From positions 1-64,000 of the forward strand of contig NZ_JADOGI010000035.1 of the NCBI RefSeq assembly GCF_015645445.1: a stretch of DNA of 64,000 nucleotides, read 5' to 3'. The DNA is from Nonomuraea cypriaca (GTDB taxonomy: Bacteria > Actinomycetota > Actinomycetes > Streptosporangiales > Streptosporangiaceae). Below the pieces are notes generated by a model that worked only from the letters and a program-made list of their open reading frames with translations, did not search any database and had not been told where the DNA came from. Positions 45,212 through 53,614 of the stretch are shown here, in pieces (the first letter of the stretch is position 1; each line of letters begins with the position of its first letter). Made by a program: the position numbers and the translations under genes.

Positions 45212-46113
45212 CGAAACGGTACGGCGGCCTGCTGGCCGTGGACGGGCTGAAACTATGCGTGGCCCAGGGCGAGGCGTACGGCCTGCTGGGGCCGAACGGC
45301 TCCGGCAAGAGCACCACCATCGGCATGATCGTCGGTGTGCTGGCGCCCGACAGCGGCATCGCCAGGGTGCACGGCCACGACGTGTGGCGGCAGCCGCGGC
45401 AGGCCAAGGGGCTCGTCGGCTACGTGCCGCAGGAAGTGGCGCTCTACCCGGACCTCACCGGGCGGGAGAACCTGCGCTATTTCGGCAGGCTGTTCGGGCT
45501 GCGCGGGCGCCGGCTCGCGGAGCGGGTGTCGGCGCTGCTGGACGTGGTGGGCCTGGCCGACCGTGCCGACCAGTTGCTCGGCACGTACTCGGGCGGCATG
45601 CAGCGGCGCATCAACATCGCCGCCGGTCTGGTGCACGAGCCGTCCGTGCTGATTCTCGACGAGCCGACGGTCGGCGTGGACCCGCAGAGCCGCAACGCGA
45701 TCCTGGAGAGCGTCCAGCGGCTCGTGGCCGACGGCATGACCGTGCTCTACACCTCCCACTACATGGAGGAGGTCGAGAAGGTGTGCGACCGGGTCGGCGT
45801 CATCGACCACGGCCGCATCCTCGCGGAGGGGACCCCCGAGGAACTGATGGGCATGCTGGCGCCGGGCGGCCGGACCGAGATCGAGGTCGAGGGCGACGTA
45901 CGGGCGGCCGAGGCCGCGGTGGCCGCGCTGGCCGGGGTGACGGTGACCGCGCACCGCTCGCGGCTCCTGATCGCCTGGGGAGAGGGCGCCGACCGGCTGG
46001 CGGACGTGCTGCGGGCCCTGGACGGCGTGGTGACCGTCGTACGCACCGAGGCGGTCCGGCCCACCCTCGAAGAGGTCTTCCTGCAGCTGACCGGCACCTC
46101 GTTACGCGACTGA
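45181..46113 (+). CDS. ABC transporter ATP-binding protein
   Basis: 310 residues, DrrA-type exporter ATPase: Walker A GPNGSGKST, Q-loop YVPQEVALYPDLTG, signature YSGGMQRR, Walker B VLILDEPTVGVD, H-loop TSHYMEE. A C-terminal domain of about 80 residues follows. The GTG at 45181 has GAGGAGGG upstream and lies 31 bp inside the AcpS gene. Powers two ABC-2 permeases encoded next to it, probably exporting the product. Confidence 0.93.
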   Translation: MRTALECEGLTKRYGGLLAVDGLKLCVAQGEAYGLLGPNGSGKSTTIGMIVGVLAPDSGIARVHGHDVWRQPRQAKGLVGYVPQEVALYPDLTGRENLRYFGRLFGLRGRRLAERVSALLDVVGLADRADQLLGTYSGGMQRRINIAAGLVHEPSVLILDEPTVGVDPQSRNAILESVQRLVADGMTVLYTSHYMEEVEKVCDRVGVIDHGRILAEGTPEELMGMLAPGGRTEIEVEGDVRAAEAAVAALAGVTVTAHRSRLLIAWGEGADRLADVLRALDGVVTVVRTEAVRPTLEEVFLQLTGTSLRD

Positions 46114-46125
46114 ACGGACTGTCCG

Positions 46126-47298
46126 ATGCGAACCATCCTCGTCATGAGCGGCCGGGAGTTCACCGCCCGCCTGCGTGACAGAACCGCCCTGCTGGTGATC
46201 GTGCTCGCGCCCGTCGTGCTCGCCTCCCTCTTCAGCTTCGCGCTCGGACGCGCGGATCCGCCGGCCGGCGGTGTGCTGGGTGTCGTGAACCTGGACGGCG
46301 GAGAGGCCTCCACCCAGGTCATCGACGAGGTCGCCAAGTCGCCGGAGCTCGCCGCGGTCATCAAGCTGCGCCGGCTGCCCTCCGAGCAGGCGGCCGAGCA
46401 GGCGCTCAAGACCGGTGAGATCGGCGCGGCGGTGGTGTTCCCCGCGGACTTCAGCCGCAACGTGGAGCGCGCGGGCGGGCAGTCGCTGCGCGTCCTCAGC
46501 CCCGCGGAAGGGGCCCGCGGCGGCGTCGCGGCCAAGGGCGTGGTGGACCGCGTCTCCGCCGCGGTGTACGCCAGAACGCTGGCCACCAAGGTAGCCGTGC
46601 TCGGCGACGTCGCCGAGGACGAGGCGAAGGGGCTGGCCGAGAGCCATCACGTCCCGATGGCGGGGCTCACGCTCACCACCCAGACCATGCCGGGCGGCTC
46701 GTCCGTCGCGGCGGCCTACTACGGGCCTGGCATGGCGCTGCTCTTCGGATTCTTCGCCGTGGCCGCGGCCGCGCGCAGCCTGCTGGCCGAGCGGCGGCTG
46801 GGCACGCTGGCCAGGATTCGGGCCACGCCCGTCTCGCCGCTGGCGGTGGTGGCCGCCAAGGGCCTGGTCGGTTTCGTCTTCGCACTGCTCAGCATGGTGA
46901 CGACCTGGGCCTCGTCTGCGCTGCTCTTCGGCGCGGACTGGGGGGAGCCGGTGGCGGTCGTGGCGCTGCTGACGGTCTTCGCGCTCGCCGCGACGGGCAT
47001 CACCATGGCGTTGGTGTCCGGGCCGCGTACCGGTGGTGAGACGGAGGGCTCGCTGTTGGTGACCGCGTTCACCTTCGCCATCCTCGGCGGCAACATGGTC
47101 AGCCTCTACCAGATGCCCGAGTTCATGCAGTGGGTCTCGCTGCTGACCCCCAACGGGTGGGCCACGCGCGGGTTCTCGATCCTGACGGCGGGCGAAGGCG
47201 GGCTCGCCGACCTCGGCGCTCCGCTCGCGGTGCTCGCCGTCATCGCGTTGTTCTTCGCCGGCATGGTCGTCGTGCGATTCAGGAGGGGACTCACGTGA
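46126..47298 (+). CDS. ABC-2 type permease
   Basis: 390 residues. One helix near the N-terminus (about 20-40), an extracytoplasmic domain (about 45-190), then five or six helices (195-385), the ABC-2 membrane-4 layout. Starts 12 nt after the ATPase gene and overlaps the second permease gene (GTGA). Forms the export channel with its partner. Confidence 0.88.
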   Translation: MRTILVMSGREFTARLRDRTALLVIVLAPVVLASLFSFALGRADPPAGGVLGVVNLDGGEASTQVIDEVAKSPELAAVIKLRRLPSEQAAEQALKTGEIGAAVVFPADFSRNVERAGGQSLRVLSPAEGARGGVAAKGVVDRVSAAVYARTLATKVAVLGDVAEDEAKGLAESHHVPMAGLTLTTQTMPGGSSVAAAYYGPGMALLFGFFAVAAAARSLLAERRLGTLARIRATPVSPLAVVAAKGLVGFVFALLSMVTTWASSALLFGADWGEPVAVVALLTVFALAATGITMALVSGPRTGGETEGSLLVTAFTFAILGGNMVSLYQMPEFMQWVSLLTPNGWATRGFSILTAGEGGLADLGAPLAVLAVIALFFAGMVVVRFRRGLT

Positions 47299-48470
47299 GC
47301 CGTTTCGCCGCCCTCTTCGGGGGCGTCTACATCGTGGCCGCGCTGGTGGCGGCCAACCTGCGGCGACAGGGCCGCGACCGCATCGGGCTCTTCTTCATCG
47401 TCATCCTGCCCTTCGTCATCATCACCGTCGTCGGGCTGGCGCTCGGCGGGCACTCCAGCGACGTGCAGCGCTTCCGCCTCGGACTGGTGGTGGAGGGAAC
47501 CGGAGCTGGCTCGGCCGAGCTGATCACGAGCCTGGTGGAGCATCCCGGCCTGACGGTGGCGAAGGTCGCAGGAGGAGAGCGCGAACTGCGCCGCCAGATC
47601 GGGCAGGGCTCGCTGGTGGCCGGCCTGGTGGTGCCCGAGGGCGCCGACTCCACGGCCGCCGCTCTGCGGTTCGTCATGGTGGAGAACAGCGGTGAGGCCG
47701 CCGTCGTACGCAACAACGTGCACGCCGCGCTCGGCCGGTACGGCGCGCTGGCCGACGCTCGGCGGGTGGCCGAAGCGGTCGGCGTCACCCCGGCGCAGGT
47801 CGACACGGCGGTGGCGGAGACCGACCCGATCTTCGCCGACATCCGGATCGTCCCGGGCGCCGAGTCGCTGCGGCTCGGGTTCGCCTACACCGCGCCGGCC
47901 AATCTTGTGTTGTTCACCTTCATCAACTCGGCGGCGGTCGCCGGCGCGCTGGTGGAGACCAGGCGGCTGGGCATCAGCCGCCGGAGTCTGGCCGCGCCGG
48001 TCAGACCGGGAGTGCTCCTGGCCGGGGAAGCGGTGAGCCGCTACCTGATCGCCCTGCTGCAGGCCCTGCTCGTGGTGGTGGTGACGGCCCTGCTCTTCGG
48101 CGTGGAGTGGGGACCGCCCGCCGGAGTGCTGGTGGTCACGGCGGCTTTCTGCCTGGTGGCGACGGGGGTGGCGATGCTCGTGGGCAGCCTCGCCAAGACC
48201 GGCCTGCAGGCCGCCGCGCTCGCGCCGCCCATCGGCATCATGCTGGGCATGCTCGGCGGCTGCATGTGGCCGCTGCTCATCGTGCCGCCCGTGCTCCGGG
48301 CCGCCGGCCACGTCTTCCCGCACGCCTGGGCGATGGACGCCCTGCTGGCGCTGCCACTGCGCGGCCTCGACGGCGCGCTCACGCCCCTCGCGGTGCTGCT
48401 CGGCATGGGGATCGCGCTGACCGCCGGGTCGATGTTCATGTTCCGCCGTTCGGTCATGAGGATGAGGTGA
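47295..48470 (+). CDS. ABC-2 type permease
   Basis: 391 residues with the same layout as the preceding permease: N-terminal helix (about 28-50), extracytoplasmic domain, and five to six C-terminal helices ending in FMFRRSVMRMR. The two permeases probably form a heterodimer with the ATPase at 45.2 kb. Translationally coupled on the upstream side. Confidence 0.88.
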   Translation: MSRFAALFGGVYIVAALVAANLRRQGRDRIGLFFIVILPFVIITVVGLALGGHSSDVQRFRLGLVVEGTGAGSAELITSLVEHPGLTVAKVAGGERELRRQIGQGSLVAGLVVPEGADSTAAALRFVMVENSGEAAVVRNNVHAALGRYGALADARRVAEAVGVTPAQVDTAVAETDPIFADIRIVPGAESLRLGFAYTAPANLVLFTFINSAAVAGALVETRRLGISRRSLAAPVRPGVLLAGEAVSRYLIALLQALLVVVVTALLFGVEWGPPAGVLVVTAAFCLVATGVAMLVGSLAKTGLQAAALAPPIGIMLGMLGGCMWPLLIVPPVLRAAGHVFPHAWAMDALLALPLRGLDGALTPLAVLLGMGIALTAGSMFMFRRSVMRMR

Positions 48471-48475
48471 AGACC

Positions 48476-49729
48476 ATGAGTACCGAGGCGACCACCATTG
48501 ACGATCTCGCCTGTCCGCGGTTCACCCCGATGGTCGAGTCGATGCGGGCGTTCATGGTGCGTACCGCGTCACCACACCTGGAACCGTCCGCCCTGATGGA
48601 CACGGCGATGGCCGAGACGGGACTGTCTGACTTCGGTGACCCGTCGTTCCACGAGCCGCTGGCCGTCCTGTGCGAGTCGCTGGCGAAGGACGTGTCGCTG
48701 AGCCCCTTCGGGCAGGTGTACGCGTGGAACCAGATCAGCCGGCTGCTGATGAACAGGCTGCTGGTCGAGGACCTGGTCCGCACCGATCCGAGCATCCTCG
48801 ACATCTCGATCGAGCGGCCGATCGTGATCGCGGGGATGCCCCGATCGGGCACCACTCACCTGCACAACCTGCTCTCCGCCGATCCCGCGCTGCGCTCCAT
48901 GCCCTTCTGGGAGGCGAACGAGCCGGTGCCGCCGCCGCAGGAACGCCGCGTGCGCGCCCGGCGTGACCCGCGCCTCGACCGGGCCAAGCAGGTCGTCGGC
49001 ATGCTCAACACGTGCATGCCGAGGTTGCGGCAGATGCATGAGATGACCGTCGGGCACCGGCCGGAGGAGATCCATCTGCTGGCTCTGGCGTTCTCGACGT
49101 TGTACTTCGAAACGTGGGCGGGCGGGCTGCCCACCTACCGCGACTGGTACCGGTCGGCCGACCAGACGTTCGCCTACCGCTACCTGCGCAAGGTCCTCCA
49201 GGTCCTCACGCGGTTGCGCGGCGGCTCCCGCTGGGTGCTGAAGTCGCCCCAGCACCTGGAGCTGTTCGAGCCGCTGTCCACGGTCTTCCCCGACGCCACC
49301 GTGGTGGTCACGCACCGTGACCCGTACTCGGTCGCGACCTCCTTCGCGACGATGCACGCCTACACCGCGCGGATGTACCTCGACAAGGTGGACGTGGCCC
49401 GGGTGGGCGCGTACTGGGCCGACCGGACCCGCCACATGCTGGCCGCCTGCACCGGCACCAGGGACCTGCCGGCGCCCGAGCGCTCGATCGACGTGCGGTT
49501 CGCCGCGCTCGTCGCCGACAACCTGGCGGTGGCCGAGGCGGTGTACGAGCGGGCGGGGCAGCCCTTCACCGACGTGGCGCGGGAGCAGCTGGCCGCGTAC
49601 GTGGCCGCGCACCCGCCGGGCAGGCACGGGCGGGTCGCCTACGACCGCGGCATCCTCGGGACCGATGACGGATGGGGCGAAACGTTCGCCGCGTACATCC
49701 GGCGGTTCGGGGTCGAGGAGGAGACATGA
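48476..49729 (+). CDS. Sulfotransferase
   Basis: 417 residues. The PAPS-binding 5'-phosphosulfate loop is GMPRSGTTHLHNLL (about 120-133) and the 3'-phosphate site is VVVTHRDPYSVATSFA. Start: ATG 48476 with GAGGTG upstream; a GTG at 48467 overlapping the permease stop is possible. Transfers sulfate to a hydroxyl. In polyketide pathways sulfation can either decorate the product or activate a beta-hydroxyl for loss. Coupled to the carboxyltransferase gene by ATGA. Confidence 0.88.
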   Translation: MSTEATTIDDLACPRFTPMVESMRAFMVRTASPHLEPSALMDTAMAETGLSDFGDPSFHEPLAVLCESLAKDVSLSPFGQVYAWNQISRLLMNRLLVEDLVRTDPSILDISIERPIVIAGMPRSGTTHLHNLLSADPALRSMPFWEANEPVPPPQERRVRARRDPRLDRAKQVVGMLNTCMPRLRQMHEMTVGHRPEEIHLLALAFSTLYFETWAGGLPTYRDWYRSADQTFAYRYLRKVLQVLTRLRGGSRWVLKSPQHLELFEPLSTVFPDATVVVTHRDPYSVATSFATMHAYTARMYLDKVDVARVGAYWADRTRHMLAACTGTRDLPAPERSIDVRFAALVADNLAVAEAVYERAGQPFTDVAREQLAAYVAAHPPGRHGRVAYDRGILGTDDGWGETFAAYIRRFGVEEET

Positions 49730-51129
49730 ACGGCCGTGACGGCACGATCCTCACGGGCGCGGCGGACCCCCGCGACCCGGTGGCCCGTCTCGCCGCGCTG
49801 CTCGATCCCGGCACCATGCGGCCGATCGGGTCGGCCGCCGGCGGCGTGCAGGTGGCCTGGGGACGGGCGGACGGGGTGCGTGTGGTGGCCTTCTGCACAG
49901 ACGCGCGGGTCCAGGGCGGGGCACTCGGCGCCGACGGTTGCGAGCAGGTGGTCCGCGGCTACGACGTGGCCATGCGCGAGCGGCTGCCGATCATCGGCGT
50001 CTGGCACTCGGGTGGCGCCCGGCTCGCCGAGGGCGTCGAGTCGCTCGACGCGGTCGGCCGGGTCTTCGCGGTCATGACCCGGGCTTCCGGGTTGGTCCCC
50101 CAGATCTCCGTGGTGGCCGGGCCGGCGGCCGGCGGTGCGGCGTACGGCCCCGCGCTGACCGACATCGTCATCATGGCCGGCCCAGGCCGGATCTTCGTCA
50201 CCGGTCCCGACGTCGTCAGGAGCGTGACGGGGGAGCGGTTCGACATGGAGACTCTCGGCGGCCCGGAACCGCACAGCAGGCGCAGCGGCGTGGCGCACAT
50301 GGTGACCGGCACGGAGATGGAGGCCTGCCACGCGGCGCGGCGGCTCGCCGCGCTGCTCGGCCACCAGGGTCTGTTCCGGCCGGAGGTGGCCGAGGCCGAC
50401 CTGTCCGGCCTGCTGCCCGACTCACCGCGCCGCGCCTACGACGTCCGGCCGCTCGTCACCGGGATGCTGGACGAGCCCGGCGTGGAACTGCACCCCCGAT
50501 GGGCGCCGAACATCGTCACCACGCTCGGCAGGTTCGCGGGCCGGACCGTCGGGGTGGTGGCGAACAATCCCCTGCGTCTCGGAGGCTGCCTGGACGCGTT
50601 GTCCGCGGAGAAGGCCGCCAGGTTCGTACGCATGTGCGACGCGTTCGGCACCGCCTTGATCACTCTGGTGGACGTGCCCGGCTACCTGCCCGGCATCACC
50701 CAGGAGCACGGGGGCGTGGTCCGGCGCGGCGCCAAGCTGTTGCACGCGTTCGCCGAGTGCTCGGTGCCGCGCGTCACGGTGGTGACCCGCAAGGCCTACG
50801 GTGGCGCCTACATCGCGATGAACTCCCGTGCGCTCGGCGCGACCAAGGTGTTCGCCTGGCCGGACAGCGAGATCGCGGTCATGAACGCGGTCGCGGCGGT
50901 GCGGGTGCTGAAGCGCCGCGAGCTGGCGGCCGCGTCGGAGGAGGAGCGGCCGGGTCTGGAGGCCAGGCTGGCCGAGGAACACGCCGCGCGGGCCGGCGGG
51001 CTGGGGCGGGCGCTCGAGCTCGGGGTGGTGGACGAGGTCGTGGAGCCGGAGAAGACGCGGGGCGCCATCCGCCGGGCCCTGGCCGAGGCGGTCCCCGCGC
51101 GGGGCGCGCATGGCAACATCCCGCTCTGA
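49726..51129 (+). CDS. Acyl-CoA carboxylase, carboxyltransferase (beta) subunit
   Basis: 467 residues with two crotonase-type halves: GVWHSGGARLAEGVESLDAVG and VVAGPAAGGAAYGPALTD in the N-terminal part, VDVPGYLPGITQEHGGVVRRGAKLLHAF and TRKAYGGAYIAMNSR in the C-terminal part, the AccB/PccB pattern. Transfers carboxyl from biotin to acetyl- or propionyl-CoA, feeding the MAT with malonyl or methylmalonyl units. The biotin-carrying alpha subunit is not encoded in the window. Last gene of the operon. Confidence 0.9.
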   Translation: MNGRDGTILTGAADPRDPVARLAALLDPGTMRPIGSAAGGVQVAWGRADGVRVVAFCTDARVQGGALGADGCEQVVRGYDVAMRERLPIIGVWHSGGARLAEGVESLDAVGRVFAVMTRASGLVPQISVVAGPAAGGAAYGPALTDIVIMAGPGRIFVTGPDVVRSVTGERFDMETLGGPEPHSRRSGVAHMVTGTEMEACHAARRLAALLGHQGLFRPEVAEADLSGLLPDSPRRAYDVRPLVTGMLDEPGVELHPRWAPNIVTTLGRFAGRTVGVVANNPLRLGGCLDALSAEKAARFVRMCDAFGTALITLVDVPGYLPGITQEHGGVVRRGAKLLHAFAECSVPRVTVVTRKAYGGAYIAMNSRALGATKVFAWPDSEIAVMNAVAAVRVLKRRELAAASEEERPGLEARLAEEHAARAGGLGRALELGVVDEVVEPEKTRGAIRRALAEAVPARGAHGNIPL

Positions 51130-51245
51130 CACTTTTGTTATCCAGAAGGGGCTGCGACGGTTTGTCAGCAAATGCTAATTTCCAGTAGCGAGCGGGTCGC
51201 AGGCGGTGGACGGTGACTTGTCGTTCGGGGTGACCAGGTGTCTCA

Positions 51246-51259
51246 TGTAACACGTTCTC
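51246..51259 (+). promoter_or_regulatory. KstR-type operator before the DUF3068 gene
   Basis: TGTAACACGTTCTC matches TNNAACNNGTTNN of the mycobacterial KstR (steroid repressor) site, with only the last A missing. It lies 29 nt before the ATG at 51289. A possible -35 TTGTCG is at 51218. Confidence 0.55.
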
Positions 51260-51288
51260 ATGTCCCGCGACCGCCAGGAGGATTCTGG

Positions 51289-52206
51289 ATGCGACGCACA
51301 CCTGTTCTCGTCCTCGTCGCCATCGGCACGTTCCTGGTCGTGCTGGCGGGCATGGTCCGGATCTGGGCCGCCGACAGGATCATCTCGGCGCCGGCGAACC
51401 AGTACAGCGTGCTCGAGTTGGCCGCTCCCAGCTCGCAGTACTTCTCCATCGCAGAAGGCAAGGTGCTGACCGCCGACCTCAGCGTGCTCGTCACCACCCG
51501 GGGCGACGTCGCGCAGGCGACCGACTCGCGGGTGGTCTGGGACGAGTTCACCGTGGTAGACGACGTGACCAACGACCACTCGCAGATCAACATCTCCGAG
51601 CGGCGCAGCGCCTTCGACCGGCACACAGGCGTGGCCGTCAACTGCTGCGGCGTCAGCGTCGACAAGGAGCCGGTGCGCCTGGAGGGTCAGGTCTACCTCT
51701 ACCCGTTCGGGGTGGAGAAGAAAACCTACAAGTTCTTCAGCCAGACGGCCCGCAAGGCCTTCGACTCGACCTTCGTCGGCGAGGAAACGATCAACGGGGT
51801 GCCCGTCTACAAGTTCCAGATGCGGGTGCCACCCACCAAGATCGCGACCATGACCGCTCCCGGTTCGCTCTTCGGCCTGGATGAGGAGGGCGACGTCCAG
51901 CTCGACCGCTGGTACGAGGGCGTCGAGACGCACTGGATCGAGCCGACGAGCGGCACTCCCGTCAAGCAGGAGGTGCACCGCGACGAGACGCTCACGACCC
52001 AGGACGGTGTCGAGCGCACCAAGGCCCTGGTCATCACCGCCACCTACACGCCGAAGACCGTCGACGCCATGCTGCGCGTGGCCACCGACGCCACGAGCCA
52101 GATCACGTTGCTGAAGGTCACGATCCCCATCGCGCTGCTCGCGCTCGGCGTGCTGGTGCTCCTGGTGGCGGTGTTCGTCGGACGCAGGCGGGGTACGGCC
52201 GAATGA
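51289..52206 (+). CDS. DUF3068 membrane-anchored protein
   Basis: 305 residues: helix near the N-terminus (about 5-25), a long extracytoplasmic beta-rich domain with YSVLELAAPSSQYFS, a Cys pair (NCCG) and WIEPTSGTPVKQEVHRDE, then a C-terminal helix (about 272-295) with a short basic tail. This is the DUF3068 layout. GGAGG precedes the ATG. A KstR-type operator upstream and the steroid genes downstream suggest a role in handling steroids or another lipid at the envelope; its function is unknown to me. Confidence 0.8.
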   Translation: MRRTPVLVLVAIGTFLVVLAGMVRIWAADRIISAPANQYSVLELAAPSSQYFSIAEGKVLTADLSVLVTTRGDVAQATDSRVVWDEFTVVDDVTNDHSQINISERRSAFDRHTGVAVNCCGVSVDKEPVRLEGQVYLYPFGVEKKTYKFFSQTARKAFDSTFVGEETINGVPVYKFQMRVPPTKIATMTAPGSLFGLDEEGDVQLDRWYEGVETHWIEPTSGTPVKQEVHRDETLTTQDGVERTKALVITATYTPKTVDAMLRVATDATSQITLLKVTIPIALLALGVLVLLVAVFVGRRRGTAE

Positions 52207-52211
52207 CCAAC

Positions 52212-52250
52212 TAGAACGCGTTGCAGTTTGCTCCCCGCCGGTCGTATCGT
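52212..52250 (+). promoter_or_regulatory. KstR-type operator and leaderless promoter
   Basis: TAGAACGCGTTGCA (52212-52225) fits the KstR consensus TNNAACNNGTTNNA at every fixed position. It overlaps the -35 TTGCAG (52221-52226); TATCGT (52245-52250) follows after 18 nt, and the ATG at 52257 is 6 nt further on. A repressor bound here would block the promoter. Confidence 0.65.
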
Positions 52251-52256
52251 CGAGGC

Positions 52257-53363
52257 ATGCGGACACGTGTCACGGACATGTTCGGAATCGACCTGCCGAT
52301 CTTCGCCTTCAGCCACTGCCGCGACGTGGTCGCCGCGGTCAGCCGGGCCGGAGGGATGGGTGTGCTCGGCGCTCTCTACTTCACTCCCGAAGAGCTCGAA
52401 CTGGAGCTCAAGTGGATCGACGACCACGTGGACGGCAAGCCGTACGGCGTGGACGTGGTCATGCCCGCCTCCTACGAGGGCGCCGACTTCGCGCCCGACG
52501 AGCTGGTGGGCCGCCTGCAGTCGATGATCCCCCAGGGCCACCGCGCCTTCGTCGAGGAGCTGCTCGGCAGGCACGGGGTGCCGGCGCTCTCCTCGGACGC
52601 GGATCCCGGCAGGGTGCTGCTCGGCTGGACGGACGCCACGGCCCGGCCGCAGGTGGAGGTCGCGCTGCGGCACCCCATCGCCCTCCTGGCCAACGCCCTC
52701 GGCCCGCCGCCCGCCGACGTCGTGGACCTCGCCCACGCCCAGGGCGTCAAGGTCGCCGCGCTCGCCTCCACCCCTCGCCACGCGCTCAAGCAGGTGGAGG
52801 TGGGCGTCGACGTGGTGGTGGCCCAGGGCACGGAGGCCGGCGGCCACACCGGCGAGATCTCGACCATGGTGCTGATCCCGCAGGTCGTGGATGCCGTGGA
52901 GGTGCCCGTACTGGCGGCGGGCGGAATCGGCAACGGCCGTCAGATGGCGGCGGGGATGGCTCTGGGCGCGGAGGGCGTGTGGACCGGCTCGCTCTGGCTC
53001 ACCGTCGAGGAGGCCGACACGCCGGAGATGGCCAGGCGCCGCATCCTGGAGGCCACCTCCAGGGACACCGTCAGGTCCCGCAGCTGGACGGGGAAGCCGG
53101 CGCGGCTGCTCAGGAACGAATGGACCGAGGCGTGGGAGTCCGCGGAGTCGCCGGGGACGCTGCCGATGCCGCTGCAGTTCATGCTGGTCTCGGACGCGCT
53201 GCGGCGGATCGGCCGGTCGGACGCGTCGGAGCTCGCGACGTTCCCCGCGGGCCAGATCATCGGCATCACCAACCAGGTCCGCTCCACGAAGGACGTGGTG
53301 TTCGGCCTCCTGGAGGAGTACGCCGAGGCCCTCGACCGCCTGAAACGCCTCACCACCGACTGA
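52257..53363 (+). CDS. Nitronate monooxygenase / NPD-family FMN enzyme
   Basis: 368 residues, TIM barrel with FMN: LPIFAFSHCRDVVAAVSRAGGMGVLGA at the start, the catalytic-type His in AQGTEAGGHTGEI and the FMN-phosphate loop VLAAGGIGNGRQM. Family members oxidise nitronates or act as dehydrogenases on CoA esters; homologues occur in actinobacterial steroid regulons. Start ATG 52257 has no ribosome site but a leaderless promoter; a TTG at 52221 would lie inside the operator. A long hairpin (53383-53433) follows the stop. Confidence 0.85.
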   Translation: MRTRVTDMFGIDLPIFAFSHCRDVVAAVSRAGGMGVLGALYFTPEELELELKWIDDHVDGKPYGVDVVMPASYEGADFAPDELVGRLQSMIPQGHRAFVEELLGRHGVPALSSDADPGRVLLGWTDATARPQVEVALRHPIALLANALGPPPADVVDLAHAQGVKVAALASTPRHALKQVEVGVDVVVAQGTEAGGHTGEISTMVLIPQVVDAVEVPVLAAGGIGNGRQMAAGMALGAEGVWTGSLWLTVEEADTPEMARRRILEATSRDTVRSRSWTGKPARLLRNEWTEAWESAESPGTLPMPLQFMLVSDALRRIGRSDASELATFPAGQIIGITNQVRSTKDVVFGLLEEYAEALDRLKRLTTD

Positions 53364-53379
53364 CCCCTGAACGGGAAAC

Positions 53380-53589
53380 GACTCGCCGGCCTCCCCGCGC
53401 ATCTCCCCGTGATCCATGCGTGGGAGCCGGCGATGCCTGGCGACGAACTCATCGGCGCTCAGGCGCCGCTTGCGCGGGAGCGGTCGCAACTCCGTCGCGG
53501 GTGATGTGGAACATCTCGCCCGCCTCAACCCGATCCATGACGGCGGCGGAGTCGTCGCGCAACTCCCGCTGGGTGATGACCTTCGCCAT
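53380..53589 (-). pseudogene. Frameshifted Phd/YefM-type antitoxin gene
   Basis: From the ATG at 53589 the frame reads MAKVITQRELRDDSAAVMDRV and EAGEMFHITRDG, the start of a Phd/YefM antitoxin, but then hits a stop at 53449. The expected continuation, ATELRPLPRKRRLSADEFVA and RHRRLPRMD, is present in another frame from about 53495. The junction lies at the short repeat GCGACGGAG, so a small deletion between repeats probably broke the gene. No toxin gene is next to it. The 3' part also forms an 18-bp imperfect hairpin that may end the preceding gene. Confidence 0.65.
53383..53433 (+). terminator. Imperfect long hairpin after the NPD-family gene
   Basis: TCGCCGGC (53383-53390) pairs with GCCGGCGA (53426-53433), and the flanking CTCCC...GCGCAT and ATGCGTGGGAG extend the stem with a few mismatches. 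It begins 20 nt after the stop codon at 53363. Confidence 0.5.
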
Positions 53590-53614
53590 GCGCCTGCCGT
53601 ACCCCTGCGTCTCT

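Noticed and set aside
52257..53363. Assigning the NPD-family enzyme as IpdC of the KstR2 regulon
   Set aside because: Its N-terminus differs from what I recall of IpdC and the neighbouring ipdA/ipdB genes are absent, so only the broader family is claimed.
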